Below are positions 25,604 to 34,041 of a DNA stretch of 64,000 nucleotides, one piece after another. Every line of letters starts with the position of its first letter. Within the stretch, counting starts at the first letter, position 1. The stretch lies in contig CALGXC010000004.1 of NCBI GenBank assembly GCA_937936045.1, positions 310,001 through 374,000 on the forward strand, written 5' to 3'. Under the pieces are notes generated by a model that worked only from the letters and a program-made list of their open reading frames with translations, did no database searches and was not told the DNA's origin. The position numbers and the translations under genes are program-made. This stretch comes from an uncultured Candidatus Saccharibacteria bacterium (GTDB taxonomy: Bacteria > Patescibacteriota > Saccharimonadia > Saccharimonadales > Saccharimonadaceae).

Positions 25604-26680
25604 TCAAGAAATCTGACACTTCTTTTGACAGTGAGCTTTGACATTAGCTTCGTGCTCTTCGTTGGTTTTTGCAAAATACGTAGTATCATCGTCGCCGCTC
25701 AGGAAATATAGATAATCAGAGTTTATCGGGTCGGCAGCGGCGTTCAACGCACTTAAACTAGGTGAGGCGATTGGTCCAGGAGTTAAGCCTTTTTGAATGC
25801 GTGTATTATATGGCGATTTAAGGTTCGGCGAGCGCTCTACCCCTGTTTTGTCGGCAATATATTGATATGTTACATCAGAGCCCAACGGCATATTGGCTTT
25901 CAGGCGGTTGTAAAATACACTAGCAATCTTACGCTGATCCTCGCAAGTTTCCGCGCCAGACCCACAGCCAATCGATTCGCGCTGAATAATCGACGCTAGT
26001 GTTATCCCTTGATATAAGGTCAGCCCACGAGCTTTAAATTTCTCCTCCAAATTATATTTCTTAACAATTTTCTCCAAATGATCAATTGAGCGCTGCAAAA
26101 CCTGTTCTGCAGTTTCGTCTGGGGAAATATAGAATGTTTCACCGTAAATGTACCCTTCAAGCCCAGCATTTTCTGGTCTACCTGCAAAAACCGGACTGTC
26201 ATACTTAGCGGCAAATGCCTTTTTTATCTGATCATCCGAGAATCCCGCCTTAAGCAACACAGATTCAACTTCTCTGCCGTCAGAATTCTTCATTTTTTTA
26301 TTCAAAGTCGATCCAGGATAAAATGTTATAGCAATCTCATCAGTTTTACCGCTGGTCAAATGATTAATTATCTCATCGACAGATTGCGAAGATTTTACAG
26401 AATAGACGCCAGCCTTGAATTTGCTTGCCGAATTATGAAGCCTTGTGTAAATAGAAAATGCTAAAGAGTTTTTGATAATTTTATTATCCTCTAAAGTTTT
26501 GGCAATATCACTAGATCCCATGCCTTCTTTAATATTAATCCTGAAGGTTTGCTGACTATTTACGTCGGCAGGAGAAAGCATCTGTTTGTACCACACTGTT
26601 GCCCCAAGGGAGCCGATTCCAGCGATAGCCACAATTATCGACAACACCAACAACCAAATACGTCGTTTACGAATTTTCAT
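25604..26680 (-). CDS. mltG: Endolytic murein transglycosylase MltG
   Basis: Cleaves nascent glycan strands in the periplasmic face of the membrane and so sets their length. The 358-residue protein has one N-terminal transmembrane helix (about residues 8-30), a LysM-like region, and the YceG catalytic domain with the active-site glutamate in ASIIQRESIG, plus GSDVTYQY and the PGPIASPS motif. It overlaps ruvX by 14 nt, the same order as in many bacteria, and ends the FtsA-like operon. Confidence 0.94.
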   Translation of the reverse strand: MKIRKRRIWLLVLSIIVAIAGIGSLGATVWYKQMLSPADVNSQQTFRINIKEGMGSSDIAKTLEDNKIIKNSLAFSIYTRLHNSASKFKAGVYSVKSSQSVDEIINHLTSGKTDEIAITFYPGSTLNKKMKNSDGREVESVLLKAGFSDDQIKKAFAAKYDSPVFAGRPENAGLEGYIYGETFYISPDETAEQVLQRSIDHLEKIVKKYNLEEKFKARGLTLYQGITLASIIQRESIGCGSGAETCEDQRKIASVFYNRLKANMPLGSDVTYQYIADKTGVERSPNLKSPYNTRIQKGLTPGPIASPSLSALNAAADPINSDYLYFLSGDDDTTYFAKTNEEHEANVKAHCQKKCQIS

Positions 26681-27080
26681 AATTCTCCTCCAAAAAATCT
26701 TGCAAAATTATGCTAGCAGCCTCCGCATCAATCTCGCCCTTATCTTTAATTTTATTCCCTAATCTCTGCTCGGCCTGCACACTCGTTAAAGATTCGTCCT
26801 GAAAAACAATCTCAGTATCAAGCTCAATGTCTTCAAATTGCTTAACAAATTCTTCCACAAATTCCGTCTGCTTTGTTGGTTCACCAGATTGATTTCGCGG
26901 ATAGCCCACTACAATCGTATCAATATCGTGCCTCAATACTAGTTCTGTTATTTCCTGGACAATATTTTCATTATTCTCCAACCAACCGAACGGCACGGCG
27001 ATCTTCACTTGCGAATCCGCCATAGCCAAGCCAATTCGCCGAGATCCAACATCTAGCGCTAAAAAGTTTTTACTTGACAT
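26667..27080 (-). CDS. ruvX: RuvX/YqgF family RNase H-like nuclease
   Basis: A 137-residue RNase H-fold protein, classed as a putative Holliday junction resolvase and involved in pre-16S rRNA 5' processing in E. coli. The LALDVGSRRIGLAMAD motif holds the first catalytic Asp, and VVGYPRNQSGE and the DESLTS motif follow. It overlaps its neighbours on both sides (11 nt and 14 nt), so it is translated within a tight operon with mltG. Confidence 0.93.
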   Translation of the reverse strand: MSSKNFLALDVGSRRIGLAMADSQVKIAVPFGWLENNENIVQEITELVLRHDIDTIVVGYPRNQSGEPTKQTEFVEEFVKQFEDIELDTEIVFQDESLTSVQAEQRLGNKIKDKGEIDAEAASIILQDFLEENYENS

Positions 27081-28701
27081 CTTTTATCTTGAATTCGACA
27101 TTAATCTTATTGATATCTTTTGGAACAGATTTAACCCAGAATGGCGAGAATTTAACATCGACATCCTCAACGCCTTCGATAGATTCAATAGCAGACTGAA
27201 CTTCTCCGTAGCTCTTGCCTTTGGCTTGATCTTTTACGTTCGCCTCTTTAATATCTGGGCCAACCTTGCCATTCGTAGTTAAGCGCACAGTCTGTGTATT
27301 ATGAGCCCTAGAAAATTGCGAGAACGCAACCTTGCTTATTCCATTGTCATAAATTCTCTGCGACTTCTTACCAGAAATCTCCTCTTTAAGTTTTGCTTCC
27401 ACAAAGTTTTTTAGCTCATTCTTATCAATAGCCAACGCGCTGGCGGTAATTGTAGATTTCAGAGTTACAGCTCCAGTCGCCTCGCCATCCACAGCCACGC
27501 TCGAGCTAGGATCTGATCGATTTTCAACGTAGCTTTCTGTTATAACCGTTGCCGAATCGCCGAATGATGACAACAATTGCTCTTTTAATCCATCAATCTT
27601 CTTTTCGCTCAGCTTGCTTTTTGCCGATTCTATATCACTAGCCGTCACAACCGTCGCAGTTTTATCGGTGCCACCACTAGTAGCGGACCGTAGCGACGCA
27701 GAAATGTCATCAACTGAAATACTCATACTGCCAGTTGCCGCATTATACTGAGCCCCGCCCTCACTGGCGGTAATAGACCCAGAAGCAGATCCCGGACATT
27801 TATATCCTGGACAACTCCAGCCCAACGTAGCTCCTGGAACAGTCACAGAAGAATTCAAAGTATAAGATAATCCACTATTTTTCAAGATTGTACCAGCTGA
27901 AATAGTCACACTACTTGACGACGAGTTACTAAAAACCACCACTCCAGTAGCTTTTTCTCCGACATTCTTCTTGCCCGTAGCAGAAAATTCAACACTAACT
28001 TCCTTTGCTAATTCTTTTTTTACAGACTTAATGACATTAGATTTTGCGTTTGTAGAAGCTGTTTCATTCAAGCTGACAGTATCACTGACCGTCATACTAG
28101 TAGTCTTTGCTGAAATAACAACCGTGGCATGTGGAGCAAACCAAATTGCCCAAACCAAAAATACGATCAAAAGTAGGGCACCGCCGCCTACCAATAAGAA
28201 CTTCTTACGGAATGTATTAAAATCAGGGACTTTTGGTTTTTTAACCATCTTTTTCAGAGAATCCAATCCCTTAGACTCCTTCTTGTTTGCATCAGCTATA
28301 GCATCATCTACGGCAGAATCTTCATCAGATTTCTTTGATCTTTTCGCGGAATCCGCCATGTCTCCAACCGCCAGCTTGCCGCCATCAATCACATCATTGT
28401 CGTCATCGACTTTCAGAACCGGAATCTCCGCAATTTCTGGCTTACTCTGAAGCGTTTTTGCAATAGGAATTTTTGCCGTTGCCGCCAATCCAGCCAAAAC
28501 CGAATCATTCGTGATTAATACAATTCTCTTATCCGCCGAAGTTGCCGCCCGAGCCAGTAATCGAATATTGACTGCACTCTGTAAAACGCCAATTCTTCGA
28601 GGTGGCACTAACGCAATAATCCTCTCTTTCGACGCCTTAATCTTACTAATTATCGTCGTAATGTCGTCTTCTACATCGATATAAATAACGTCTTTATTCA
28701 T
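27070..28701 (-). CDS. Membrane-anchored protein with N-terminal cytosolic domain, unknown
   Basis: A 543-residue protein. Residues ~1-90 form an alpha/beta domain (VIYIDVEDDITTIISKI, ERIIALVPPR), then a charged linker, one transmembrane helix at about 168-190, and a large Ser/Thr/Val-rich outer part of beta-strand character with a small Cys pair (CPGYKC). The outer part resembles baseplate-J-like folds described for some Patescibacteria proteins, but I am not sure. It sits between the FtsA/PilM-like gene and ruvX, one base after the former, suggesting a cell-envelope or division role. Confidence 0.65.
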   Translation of the reverse strand: MNKDVIYIDVEDDITTIISKIKASKERIIALVPPRRIGVLQSAVNIRLLARAATSADKRIVLITNDSVLAGLAATAKIPIAKTLQSKPEIAEIPVLKVDDDNDVIDGGKLAVGDMADSAKRSKKSDEDSAVDDAIADANKKESKGLDSLKKMVKKPKVPDFNTFRKKFLLVGGGALLLIVFLVWAIWFAPHATVVISAKTTSMTVSDTVSLNETASTNAKSNVIKSVKKELAKEVSVEFSATGKKNVGEKATGVVVFSNSSSSSVTISAGTILKNSGLSYTLNSSVTVPGATLGWSCPGYKCPGSASGSITASEGGAQYNAATGSMSISVDDISASLRSATSGGTDKTATVVTASDIESAKSKLSEKKIDGLKEQLLSSFGDSATVITESYVENRSDPSSSVAVDGEATGAVTLKSTITASALAIDKNELKNFVEAKLKEEISGKKSQRIYDNGISKVAFSQFSRAHNTQTVRLTTNGKVGPDIKEANVKDQAKGKSYGEVQSAIESIEGVEDVDVKFSPFWVKSVPKDINKINVEFKIKDVK

Positions 28702-28702
28702 T

Positions 28703-29965
28703 TTAAATCTTTAATAACCTATTTACTTTTTCAACTAAACTATTACCGTCTTGGCTACCGATAATTGTATCATATCCAACTCGCAACAAGCCCATTGCGG
28801 TTACAAACGTGTGATCGCTAATATCTCCGGTTTCGTCAACTATTCCTGTAATATCACTTGGATTGATATATTGAACTACTGGTTTCTTAGTAAAAGGCAG
28901 ATCCTCTGGCCAGCGTCGAGTTTTTAGAGCTTCAGTAATTTTCTGTAGGCTCGATCCGCCACCACACAGTAAAATCCTATTAGGCAAATAGTCAACATTA
29001 TCAAAATCGCTCAGCGCCAATTCAACGCCTGATAGCCAAACTTCCAAAGTCTTGTCGATCGCCGCGTCAACTTTTTTCTTTACGCTAGGCTTCAGATTCT
29101 CATTATCAATATTCAGCTTCAACTTTTCTGCATCTTTGAAGCTTAAATCCAGGTCAGCCGCAATAGTTCTAGTGAAACTTCGTCCACCAATGCCAAACAT
29201 CTTCGTGCCTTCAACTCCGCCGTCATTAACAACTGCAATATCTGTCGTACCACCACCAATGTCCGCTAGAATCGCCGTGAAATTGCTATCTGTATCCGAT
29301 CCCAAAACGCTCCTACTCACCGCAAATGGCTCGGCAGCCACAGCCACCAAATCCAGCGCAAGCTCGTCCGCAACCTTCTCCAGCGCGCCGATATGAACCA
29401 TCGGAGCAAACGCCGTGTAAATCTGCACCGCCACATCTCGCCCCTGAAAACTAATCGGATTCGAAACTTTATAGCCATCAATATGGATGCTCACCAGCGC
29501 CGAGTTGACCAATTTCACTTCAACATCTTCATTGCCAGTTTCCAGTGCAATTTGAGTCTGAGCCTTTCCTTGAGCTCGCTCCTGAACTTTCTCAATGATG
29601 AACTCCATCTCGGCAATGTCTAGTGGCTTATTTGGCTGCGGCCTGCGATAGCGAATAGTATTCGTAACGCCCTTAACTAATTCGCCCGCGATGCCAATAA
29701 CAACTCGCTTACCCTGAACGCCAGCTTGATCCTCAGCCTCAGACAGAGCCTCTTCGCAATTCGCCACAACCCCAGCAATATCAGCAATTGCACCACTGTG
29801 CATATCTCCCATTTCTTGCTGTTTTCGCCCAACACCGATAATCTTCAGCTCGTCGTCTTTAACTTCGGCGATCAACGCCTTAACCACTTCCGTACCAATA
29901 TCTAAGCTAACCAATAGTTCTCGACTATCTTTATCAGACTTCTTCAACATGTCTTTCAATGCCAT
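28703..29965 (-). CDS. ftsA: FtsA/PilM-like actin-fold ATPase
   Basis: A 420-residue actin-superfamily protein with an SHS2 subdomain insertion. VSLDIGTEVVKALIAEV is the phosphate-1 motif, ILADIGGGTTDIAVV the phosphate-2 motif, and ILLCGGGSSLQ the adenosine motif. The C-terminus ends VEKVNRLLKI, an amphipathic helix like the FtsA membrane anchor, which favours FtsA over PilM. It heads an operon with a membrane protein, ruvX and mltG, consistent with septation and wall synthesis. A TATAAT ends nine bases before the ATG. Confidence 0.82.
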   Translation of the reverse strand: MALKDMLKKSDKDSRELLVSLDIGTEVVKALIAEVKDDELKIIGVGRKQQEMGDMHSGAIADIAGVVANCEEALSEAEDQAGVQGKRVVIGIAGELVKGVTNTIRYRRPQPNKPLDIAEMEFIIEKVQERAQGKAQTQIALETGNEDVEVKLVNSALVSIHIDGYKVSNPISFQGRDVAVQIYTAFAPMVHIGALEKVADELALDLVAVAAEPFAVSRSVLGSDTDSNFTAILADIGGGTTDIAVVNDGGVEGTKMFGIGGRSFTRTIAADLDLSFKDAEKLKLNIDNENLKPSVKKKVDAAIDKTLEVWLSGVELALSDFDNVDYLPNRILLCGGGSSLQKITEALKTRRWPEDLPFTKKPVVQYINPSDITGIVDETGDISDHTFVTAMGLLRVGYDTIIGSQDGNSLVEKVNRLLKI

Positions 29966-29974
29966 ATAAGAAAT

Positions 29975-29980
29975 ATTATA
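29975..29980 (-). promoter_or_regulatory. -10 element of the ftsA-like operon
   Basis: TATAAT on the minus strand, nine bases before the ATG at 29965, so the leader would be only a few bases. Confidence 0.45.
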
Positions 29981-30014
29981 TAACGCTTGTGATTTTAGAG
30001 CAACAGTTAATTAT

Positions 30015-31898
30015 CTATCTTAAAACAGCCTTGATTCGACGAATTCCAGCCGAGCTAGATTCTTCTTTGGTGATTTTAAATCGCTTGCCATCTTCAGCCA
30101 AAACTCCAGTATGCTCGACGTGTGGACCGCCGCAAACTTCAAAGCTGACGACATTGTCATCCTTGCCAATAGAATACACTTTAACCTCGTCGCCGTAACG
30201 CTCACCGAACGCACCAATTGCGCCCATGCTCAATGCCTCATCGGTCGGATATACAGCAAAACTAACTGGCAAATCTTCATCAATCCAAGCATTAACTTGA
30301 TCTTCGACCGCCTGTTTTTCTTCTGGCGTCAATTTATCGTGATTAAAATCAAAGCGTAATCGATCGGCGGTAATATTGCTTCCGTGCTGCTGTAAATCTG
30401 GCGCATTCAAAACCTTGCGTAACGCTGCACCCAACAAATGTGTTGCCGTGTGATATTTCAGATGAATAGAGTCATGACCTTCCAAGCCACCGCTAAATTG
30501 CCCCTTACGAGCCGTCTTAGAGCGCTGTCGTTGCTCATCCATTTTCGCGGTAAATTCCTCGCGCCAATTGTCCGAAAGCTTAATTCCCTGTTTATATGCT
30601 TCTTCCGTACTGAGTTCCACTGGAAAACCGAAGGTGTCGTACAAAGTAAACAATTCTTCACCAGTCAAGCCATCGTCAATGTAGCGTTGCATTTGTCGCA
30701 AACCTTTTCTCAAAGTCTGGCGAAAAGCTTTCTCCTCCTTAACGAGAACAGCAATTATATTGTCGCGATTATTCTTCACCTCTGGAAAATCGGCTTCGTA
30801 CAAATCAGCAATCGTCGGCACAACTTCTTGCAGGAAATTCTGCTCGATACCCAAATCAAAGCTATAGCGAATTGCCCGACGAAGCAGACGACGCATCACA
30901 TAGCCCTGCTCTTTATTACTTGGTACACACCCATCAACCGCCATAAACGTCGCAGCCCTCAAATGGTCAGCAATCACTCGCATACTTTCGGTGTGTGAAG
31001 CGTAATCCTTGCCACTCAGATCTTGTAGCTTTTCAATAATCGGCCAGAGCAAACTAATCTTAAAGACGTCAGGATCATTATTTACTGCAGCCGCGATTCG
31101 CTCAAGTCCAGATCCGTGGTCAATATTTGGCTTATCGAGTGGCTCAAATTGCCCCTCAGCAACTTTTTTATATGCCATAAATACGTTATTGCCAATCTCC
31201 ATAAATCGACCACAATCACAGTTCGGATGACAATTTTCACCAAATTTTGGATCATGCTCAATGAAATCAAACTCATAAAACATCTCACTATCTGGACCAC
31301 ACGGATCACCAACGGGAGTAGTTTCTGGACCGCCATTGCGGCTCCACCAGTTTTTACTGCCGTCATAAAAGAAAATTCTTTCACCCGGATTTACACCACG
31401 CGCCGCTCCCTGCTCTTCGCTGCCGATATCCGCCATTTTTGCATCAATGCCCTTTTCTGCAAACTTTTTCTGCCACAATTTAGCCGCTTCAACATCTTTC
31501 TCAATATTATATTCCGGCGCACCAATAAAACACGTTACATACAATCTCTGCGGATCAAGACCAATTTCCTCAGTCAAAAACGTCCACATCCAGCCAATTT
31601 GCTCTTCCTTAAAATAGTCGCCCAAACTCCAGTTCCCAAGCATCTCAAAAAACGTTGTATGACGATTGTCGCCAATGTCGTCGATGTCCTGCGCTCGCAA
31701 ACACGTTTGAGAATCGGCAATTCTCTTACCTTCGGGATGCGTCTCACCAAGCAAGTATGGAATCATCGGCTGCATTCCGGCGCCCGTAAATAAAGTCGTC
31801 GGGTCATTAGTTAAAATCAACGGCGCACGCTCAACAACGGCGTGACCCTGTTTTTTATAAAATTCAAGATATTTACTACGTATTTTTTGGGCATTCAT
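30015..31898 (-). CDS. alaS: Alanyl-tRNA synthetase, minimal form without C-Ala domain
   Basis: Charges tRNA-Ala. From the ATG at 31898 the protein is 627 residues, well short of the usual ~870. The catalytic domain, the tRNA-recognition helices and the SAD editing domain (zinc ligands HTATHLL and CGGPHVEHTG) are complete, but the C-terminal DHHA1/oligomerisation domain is absent. The start is chosen because TGGTATAAT ends seven bases upstream. The terminator of rpsP lies immediately before that promoter. Confidence 0.95.
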   Translation of the reverse strand: MNAQKIRSKYLEFYKKQGHAVVERAPLILTNDPTTLFTGAGMQPMIPYLLGETHPEGKRIADSQTCLRAQDIDDIGDNRHTTFFEMLGNWSLGDYFKEEQIGWMWTFLTEEIGLDPQRLYVTCFIGAPEYNIEKDVEAAKLWQKKFAEKGIDAKMADIGSEEQGAARGVNPGERIFFYDGSKNWWSRNGGPETTPVGDPCGPDSEMFYEFDFIEHDPKFGENCHPNCDCGRFMEIGNNVFMAYKKVAEGQFEPLDKPNIDHGSGLERIAAAVNNDPDVFKISLLWPIIEKLQDLSGKDYASHTESMRVIADHLRAATFMAVDGCVPSNKEQGYVMRRLLRRAIRYSFDLGIEQNFLQEVVPTIADLYEADFPEVKNNRDNIIAVLVKEEKAFRQTLRKGLRQMQRYIDDGLTGEELFTLYDTFGFPVELSTEEAYKQGIKLSDNWREEFTAKMDEQRQRSKTARKGQFSGGLEGHDSIHLKYHTATHLLGAALRKVLNAPDLQQHGSNITADRLRFDFNHDKLTPEEKQAVEDQVNAWIDEDLPVSFAVYPTDEALSMGAIGAFGERYGDEVKVYSIGKDDNVVSFEVCGGPHVEHTGVLAEDGKRFKITKEESSSAGIRRIKAVLR

Positions 31899-31905
31899 GA
31901 GTGTA

Positions 31906-31914
31906 ATTATACCA
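31906..31914 (-). promoter_or_regulatory. Extended -10 promoter of alaS (leaderless)
   Basis: TGGTATAAT on the minus strand, seven bases before the ATG at 31898. Confidence 0.65.
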
Positions 31915-31943
31915 TAAAATAACCCCACCTTACAGATGGGGTT
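31915..31943 (-). terminator. Intrinsic terminator of rpsP
   Basis: A 9-bp stem (AACCCCATC/GGTGGGGTT on the minus strand) with a 5-base loop and an ATTTT tail. The tail touches the alaS extended -10. Confidence 0.75.
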
Positions 31944-31971
31944 TATAGATCAAATCACCAATCTCAACAGA

Positions 31972-32319
31972 TTATTCAGCTACTTCTTCAGCTGACTCTT
32001 CTTTTGGTTGATTCTTGCGAAGTTTTTCTGGATTACGGATAGCTTTGTGCTTGTCGGCTGCAACTTCCCTAACCCACTTTGGCAGCTTAACGCCAGCTTC
32101 TTTCAATAGTTTAACTACGCGTGGTGATGGCTGCGCGCCATTGTCCAAATATTTCTGAGCTAATTCAACTTGAATATTTGATTCTTTAGTGTGTGGGTTG
32201 TAGCTACCGACATAAGCGACTACACGACCGCTTGATGGATGACGATGTGCTTCTTGTACCGCCAAGCGATATACTGGATAACCTTTGCGACCCAAACGTT
32301 GCAAACGAATTGCTAGCAT
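31972..32319 (-). CDS. rpsP: 30S ribosomal protein S16
   Basis: A 115-residue S16. The N-terminus MLAIRLQRLGRKGYPVYRLAVQ is diagnostic apart from small changes, followed by VAYVGSYNPHTKE. The C-terminus has an acidic extension (EEESAEE type) beyond the S16 core. AAAGGA lies about 12 nt before the ATG. A promoter, TTGACG-17-TAAACT, overlaps the mnmA stop codon, and a terminator follows, so it can be a single-gene transcript. Confidence 0.95.
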   Translation of the reverse strand: MLAIRLQRLGRKGYPVYRLAVQEAHRHPSSGRVVAYVGSYNPHTKESNIQVELAQKYLDNGAQPSPRVVKLLKEAGVKLPKWVREVAADKHKAIRNPEKLRKNQPKEESAEEVAE

Positions 32320-32370
32320 AAAATTAATTCTTCCTTTAACTCTACGTTTTATTATTCCTTACTTTAGAAC

Positions 32371-32399
32371 AGTTTACACTATTTTTCCTATAACGTCAA
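32371..32399 (-). promoter_or_regulatory. Promoter of rpsP
   Basis: TTGACG at 32394-32399, a 17-bp spacer and TAAACT at 32371-32376 on the minus strand; the -35 spans the mnmA stop. Confidence 0.45.
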
Positions 32400-33448
32400 T
32401 CTGTTTTCACGATTCCGCCACCCAAACATTCATCGCCGTCATATATTACCGCAGATTGGCCCGCGGCTACGGCACGCTCCGAAGCAGAAAGGTGCACAAT
32501 ATCTCCGTCAATTTTCGCGTCGAATAAAGTGCCTCGATGACGCAACCGAACTTGCACATTCTTATCTTTATGCGGTGCTTGATCAATCCAATGAATATCC
32601 GCCAGTCTAAGTTCTTTTCGCCACAGATTATCATTATCAATTGAGCGCGACACGTAAACCTCATTTTTCTCCATATCCTTGCCCACAACATAATAAGGTA
32701 ATCCACCGCCGACGTTCAGCCCGTGACGCTGACCAAGCGTATAGAAAATTGCGCCGTCATGCTTACCGACGACAGATCCCGTCTGCTGATCAATAATATT
32801 TCCCGGCGCAGTTTTAATATATTCCAACAAAAACTCACGAATTCCAACTTGCCCAACAAAACAAATTCCCATTGATTCCTTTTTGCTAGCCGTCCACAAA
32901 CCACGCTCTTTCGCCATTTCGCGGACTTCCGCCTTAGTAAAATCGCCCAACGGAAATATAGTTTTTGACAAAGCTTCCGAAGTCACTCGATATAAGAAAT
33001 ACGTTTGGTCTTTATTATCATCACGAGCGCGTAATAATTTGGCCGACGAAGACGATTCGTGAGCAACACGCGCATAATGCCCTGTCGCAATATAATCCGC
33101 TCCAGCCGCCAACGAAGCCTCCAAAAATATCTTAAACTTCACTTCTTGATTACACATAATATCTGGGTTTGGCGTGCGACCCGCTTGATATTCGCGAATC
33201 ATGTAATCGACAACGTTTTGCTTATATTCTTTCCGGAAATCAAAAACTCGAAAATCAATGCCCAAGCCAACCGCCACACGCTTGGCGTCAGCAACATCTT
33301 CCGCCCACGGACAGTGCATCCCAGGCAGATCTTCCGACCAGTTTTTCATATAAACACCCGTTACATCGTAACCCTGCTCAACCAAAAGTGCCGCGGCCAC
33401 GGAGGAGTCCACGCCGCCCGACATTCCAACAAAAACTTTCTTGCTCAT
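32396..33448 (-). CDS. mnmA: tRNA-specific 2-thiouridylase MnmA
   Basis: Adds sulfur to U34 of tRNA-Lys, -Glu and -Gln. The 350-residue protein has the PP-loop (GMSGGVDSSVAA), catalytic cysteines in the MHCPW and GICFVG segments, and the C-terminal beta-barrel. It starts 4 nt inside the ydcF-like gene, which in turn overlaps a cysteine desulfurase gene, so the sulfur donor and the thiolase are in one operon. The target tRNAs Glu and Lys are also encoded in the window. Confidence 0.95.
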   Translation of the reverse strand: MSKKVFVGMSGGVDSSVAAALLVEQGYDVTGVYMKNWSEDLPGMHCPWAEDVADAKRVAVGLGIDFRVFDFRKEYKQNVVDYMIREYQAGRTPNPDIMCNQEVKFKIFLEASLAAGADYIATGHYARVAHESSSSAKLLRARDDNKDQTYFLYRVTSEALSKTIFPLGDFTKAEVREMAKERGLWTASKKESMGICFVGQVGIREFLLEYIKTAPGNIIDQQTGSVVGKHDGAIFYTLGQRHGLNVGGGLPYYVVGKDMEKNEVYVSRSIDNDNLWRKELRLADIHWIDQAPHKDKNVQVRLRHRGTLFDAKIDGDIVHLSASERAVAAGQSAVIYDGDECLGGGIVKTD

Positions 33449-34041
33449 CTGGACAGCCCCAGGGCAAATAGCCCAATTCTCATTAATTCACCTATTGCCA
33501 GCCACCAGCCCCACGGAGTCAACCACCACCACGAGCTCCAGTTTTTATCAGAAGCGACAGGATGACTTCGAATCTTCACGTCGTTAAATTGCGCTGAAAA
33601 TTCAAGCTGGGCGCGACGCATATGATATCCACTCGTCACCAAAATCACATCTTCAATTTTTCGCGAATCGACAATTTTCTTCACTTCAGTGGCATTTTGT
33701 CTGGTCGTTTCGGAAGACTCGTCCATAACAATAGCTTTCTCAGGAACGCCGCTATTAATCGCTCGCTGGTACATAGCCTTAGCGTTGGACGGGCCAGTTT
33801 TATCGGCCGCTGCGCCCGACACAACAATCAACGGCGCCCAACCTTCTTTATACAGTTTAATAGCCTCGTCAGTTCGCGCATTCGTATCACCACCGCTGAC
33901 AACAACTATTGCATCAGCCCTACGACAATCGCCCTCACCCACGCTTTGACATTTACCCAAATCATTCGGCGACAAATATGTGCTAAGCCCAAAAATTACT
34001 AAAGCAGCAAAAATCATTAAGCCAACTAATTTATGAATCAT
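33445..34041 (-). CDS. YdcF/DUF218 family membrane protein
   Basis: A 198-residue protein with an N-terminal transmembrane helix and the DUF218 core: DAIVVVSGG near residue 45, VVSGAAADKTG, and the VTSGYHMRRA motif. DUF218 proteins such as SanA and YdcF are linked to envelope permeability, but the reaction is unknown. A second hydrophobic segment near the C-terminus (WWWLTPWGWWLAIGE) is unusually tryptophan-rich. It overlaps both neighbours by 4 nt. Confidence 0.85.
   Translation of the reverse strand: MIHKLVGLMIFAALVIFGLSTYLSPNDLGKCQSVGEGDCRRADAIVVVSGGDTNARTDEAIKLYKEGWAPLIVVSGAAADKTGPSNAKAMYQRAINSGVPEKAIVMDESSETTRQNATEVKKIVDSRKIEDVILVTSGYHMRRAQLEFSAQFNDVKIRSHPVASDKNWSSWWWLTPWGWWLAIGELMRIGLFALGLSR

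Noticed and set aside
31116..31793. 225-residue plus-strand frame opposite alaS
   Set aside because: Antisense shadow of conserved AlaRS motifs; no start signal.
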